This document shows positions 62,273-64,000 of a stretch of DNA of 64,000 nucleotides, piece by piece; the first letter of the stretch is position 1, and each line of letters starts with the position of its first letter. Source of the DNA: Chiua virens (taxonomy: Eukaryota; Basidiomycota; Agaricomycetes; Boletales; Boletaceae); assembly GCA_019787685.1 (NCBI GenBank), contig JAHNUO010000007.1, forward strand, positions 62,001 to 126,000. Direction: 5' to 3'. The notes beneath the pieces are model-generated. The model ran no database searches and was not told the origin of the DNA. It was given only the letters and a program-made list of their open reading frames with translations. A program made the position numbers and the translations under genes.

Positions 62273-62355
62273 CTCGTATCTTGCTCGTTTACCTCGTAAC
62301 TTGTTAGTTTAACTCGTATCTTGCTCACTTATTTCGTATCTTGTTCGTTATTTCG
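62273..62355. repeat. 20-bp tandem repeat, about four copies
   Basis: Units CTCGTATCTTGCTCGTTTAC, CTCGTAACTTGTTAGTTTAA, CTCGTATCTTGCTCACTTAT and TTCGTATCTTGTTCGTTATT follow each other without gaps. They could be subterminal transposon repeats next to the Tnp2 remnant, or a simple minisatellite. Confidence 0.8.
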
Positions 62356-62844
62356 ATGGAATAATGTCATTTTGTAAAAGATGGGAGAAATCGATTCCGT
62401 GTATGCACAAATTAACATTTGTATATGTTTGTGCTACTCTGGATTTCTATGTCGTAGGTTTTGACTGGGTGAGAATCCACTGGCAAGCATGTCATCCCAA
62501 ATATCCACAAGGCGCATCGTTATCAATGGTGTGTACCATGCACTTTCTCGCACATAAGGAGAAGGTGCTGTTCAACTCAGACGTACTGGTTGCTGATATG
62601 ATTGCCGTCAACAGTCGCACTGCTCATAGTGACGCAGGTGTGTCCCCAGCCAACCATACAGTCTGGTTTCGAACGCTAATGTGGTTCACATTGTTTGTGA
62701 TTTTCCTTCCAGGTTGCTGCACACTATGCATACCGTGTGCGTAGCAGTTCGTCGTCGCCTATCATCTTTCGTTTGTTACAACTTGGCGCTTTGAACTGTC
62801 TCGCTCACGGTCTCTCTAATAGTGGATCGTTGGTCAAATTCCAG

Positions 62845-64000
62845 TGGACAAGAAAACTGATAAACAACGAGCACAAATCATTGGCAAGTTGGGAAAGAAA
62901 GGGTTGAAACTCGACGAATACGAGCGTGCGTGCACTCACTATTCGTCACGCGCTCTTTTTCTCAAATCTTCATAGTATCCATATCGAAAGAGGTCGTATG
63001 CCCAGACGATATCCAAGTACGCTTTGAAGGTGACCATCCATCCTTGCTCCGCTTGAATTCATTCGAGCTAACTTGAGTGATGCAGACATTGGCGGCCTCG
63101 ACTCCATCATCGCTTCTCTTCGCGAATCCGTTATATATCCTTTGATGTATCCACATCTGTTCACGTCCTCTTCCTCGCTCCTCAGCGCACCAAAAGGAGT
63201 CCTTCTTTATGGCCCTCCCGGATGCGGCAAAACCATGCTTGCCCGTGCCCTTGCCAAGGAATCTGGAGCTACGTTCATCAACATCCCTGCATCAGTGCTC
63301 ACTAACAAGTGGTTTGGAGAATCCAATAAGCTTGTTGCAGGACTGTTCAGTCTTGCTCGCAAGATGCAGCCAACCATCATCTTTGTGGATGAGATAGATA
63401 CGTTCTTGAGGGAGCGGAGAACGGATGATCACGAGGTGATGAGCATGATCAAGGCCGAGTTTATGACGTACGTCGCTCCTTCTAATTTCCCAACCGGACA
63501 TCCTCTAAGGCATAGAGAACACAGGTCTTGGGATGGTTTGACGTCGGGGGAGGATCGGATAATGGTTCTCGGGGCCACGAATCGTCCGATGGATATTGAT
63601 CCGGCTATTTTGCGTCGCATGCCGAAACGATTTGCCGTTGGTCTGCCAAGTGCGGAGCAGCGATTCAAGATACTTACCTTGGTATGTCTTTAGTCAAATG
63701 GTTTTCAGCCTAGCACCGATATTGAGACTGACGAATTTATAGATGCTGAAAGACACGAAACTGGATCCTTCGCTGACCCTGGACGTGCTTGCAGCAAAAA
63801 CCACAGGTTTTTCTGGCTCGGATCTCCGTGAACTCTGTCGAAGTGCTGCCATGGTACCTGTGCGTGAATGCATGCGGGAGATGGCACACGACGAAGAAAC
63901 AATAAAGAGAATCGAGGAAGAGGTGTGTCGTCAATTTTCGTTCCTCGTCTAATTAACCACGGTTCTTCATTCAGGGTTTTACGATACGACCATTGACGTT
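62845..64000 (+). CDS. MSP1: MSP1/ATAD1-type AAA ATPase (partial)
   Basis: The gene runs off the right edge and its first exon is not resolved. Exons at 62845-62935, 62976-63029 and 63086 onward encode [39 protein letters not shown], then Walker [21 protein letters not shown] and Walker [15 protein letters not shown]. After an intron (AC|gtacgt ... acacag|G) come [20 protein letters not shown] and a further exon with [21 protein letters not shown]. The linker [10 protein letters not shown] and the 'NRPxDID' sensor region fit Msp1, the outer-mitochondrial-membrane ATPase that extracts mislocalised tail-anchored proteins. The membrane anchor would be upstream, within 62364-62845. Confidence 0.9.

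Larger units (their letters stand above)
61984..62844. other. Spacer between Tnp2 remnant and MSP1
   Basis: Holds a hairpin (62120-62181) and a 20-bp tandem repeat (62273-62355), listed separately. The first exon or exons of the MSP1 gene should lie in the last few hundred bases but were not resolved. Confidence 0.4.

Noticed and set aside
62364..62744. 126-codon plus-strand open frame upstream of MSP1
   Set aside because: It does not resemble the MSP1 membrane anchor and has no clear splice link to the next exon.

Overview
The window is nuclear DNA of a filamentous fungus, most likely an agaricomycete basidiomycete. Genes carry many short introns (about 50-90 nt, GT-AG with one GC-AG). The content fits this group: a HET-domain protein, a fungal P-loop GTPase, MBOAT wax-synthase-like proteins, a Tnp2 (CACTA-type) transposase remnant, a Helitron and a DUF4419 protein. 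A Cantharellales or Rhizoctonia-like origin is possible but is only an impression from gene content.

Layout. 1-5.7 kb is accessory: a partial GTPase, a long fold-back palindrome, a HET incompatibility gene and wax-synthase-like gene WS1. 7.2-24 kb is mainly housekeeping: Scd6/Lsm14, a HxxxD acyltransferase, a GH31 alpha-glucosidase, a basic nuclear-type protein, ADE12 and COX16 sharing a 161-bp divergent promoter, an alpha/beta hydrolase and a DUF4419 protein. 25-45.6 kb is a rearranged island. Two near-identical 2.2-kb arms in inverted orientation each carry one wax-synthase-like gene (WS2, WS4) and enclose about 16 kb. The enclosed segment holds four copies of a secreted/single-pass membrane protein family (A, B, C, D), a 6.7-kb Helitron with both ends intact, a 788-bp pogo-like element inserted in the membrane-span exon of copy B, and a third wax-synthase-like gene (WS3). 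45.6-48.9 kb is gene-poor. 48.9-53.1 kb is housekeeping again: eIF4A, a dual-specificity phosphatase and a Rab4-like GTPase. 53.1-59.5 kb is gene-poor with two diverged copies of one block. 59.5-62.4 kb holds a decayed Tnp2 transposase, a hairpin and a 20-bp tandem repeat. The window ends inside an MSP1-type AAA ATPase.

Most notable points. (1) The Helitron's Rep-helicase has two TGA nonsense codons and a frameshift, yet a second, four-exon gene of 312 aa inside the element is fully open; it looks like an OB-fold single-strand DNA-binding protein. (2) The inverted duplication can be polarised, because the right arm carries only the last codons of the DUF4419 gene that is complete beside the left arm. 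Exon boundaries were worked out by hand from splice signals, reading frame and family conservation; no database search was run.
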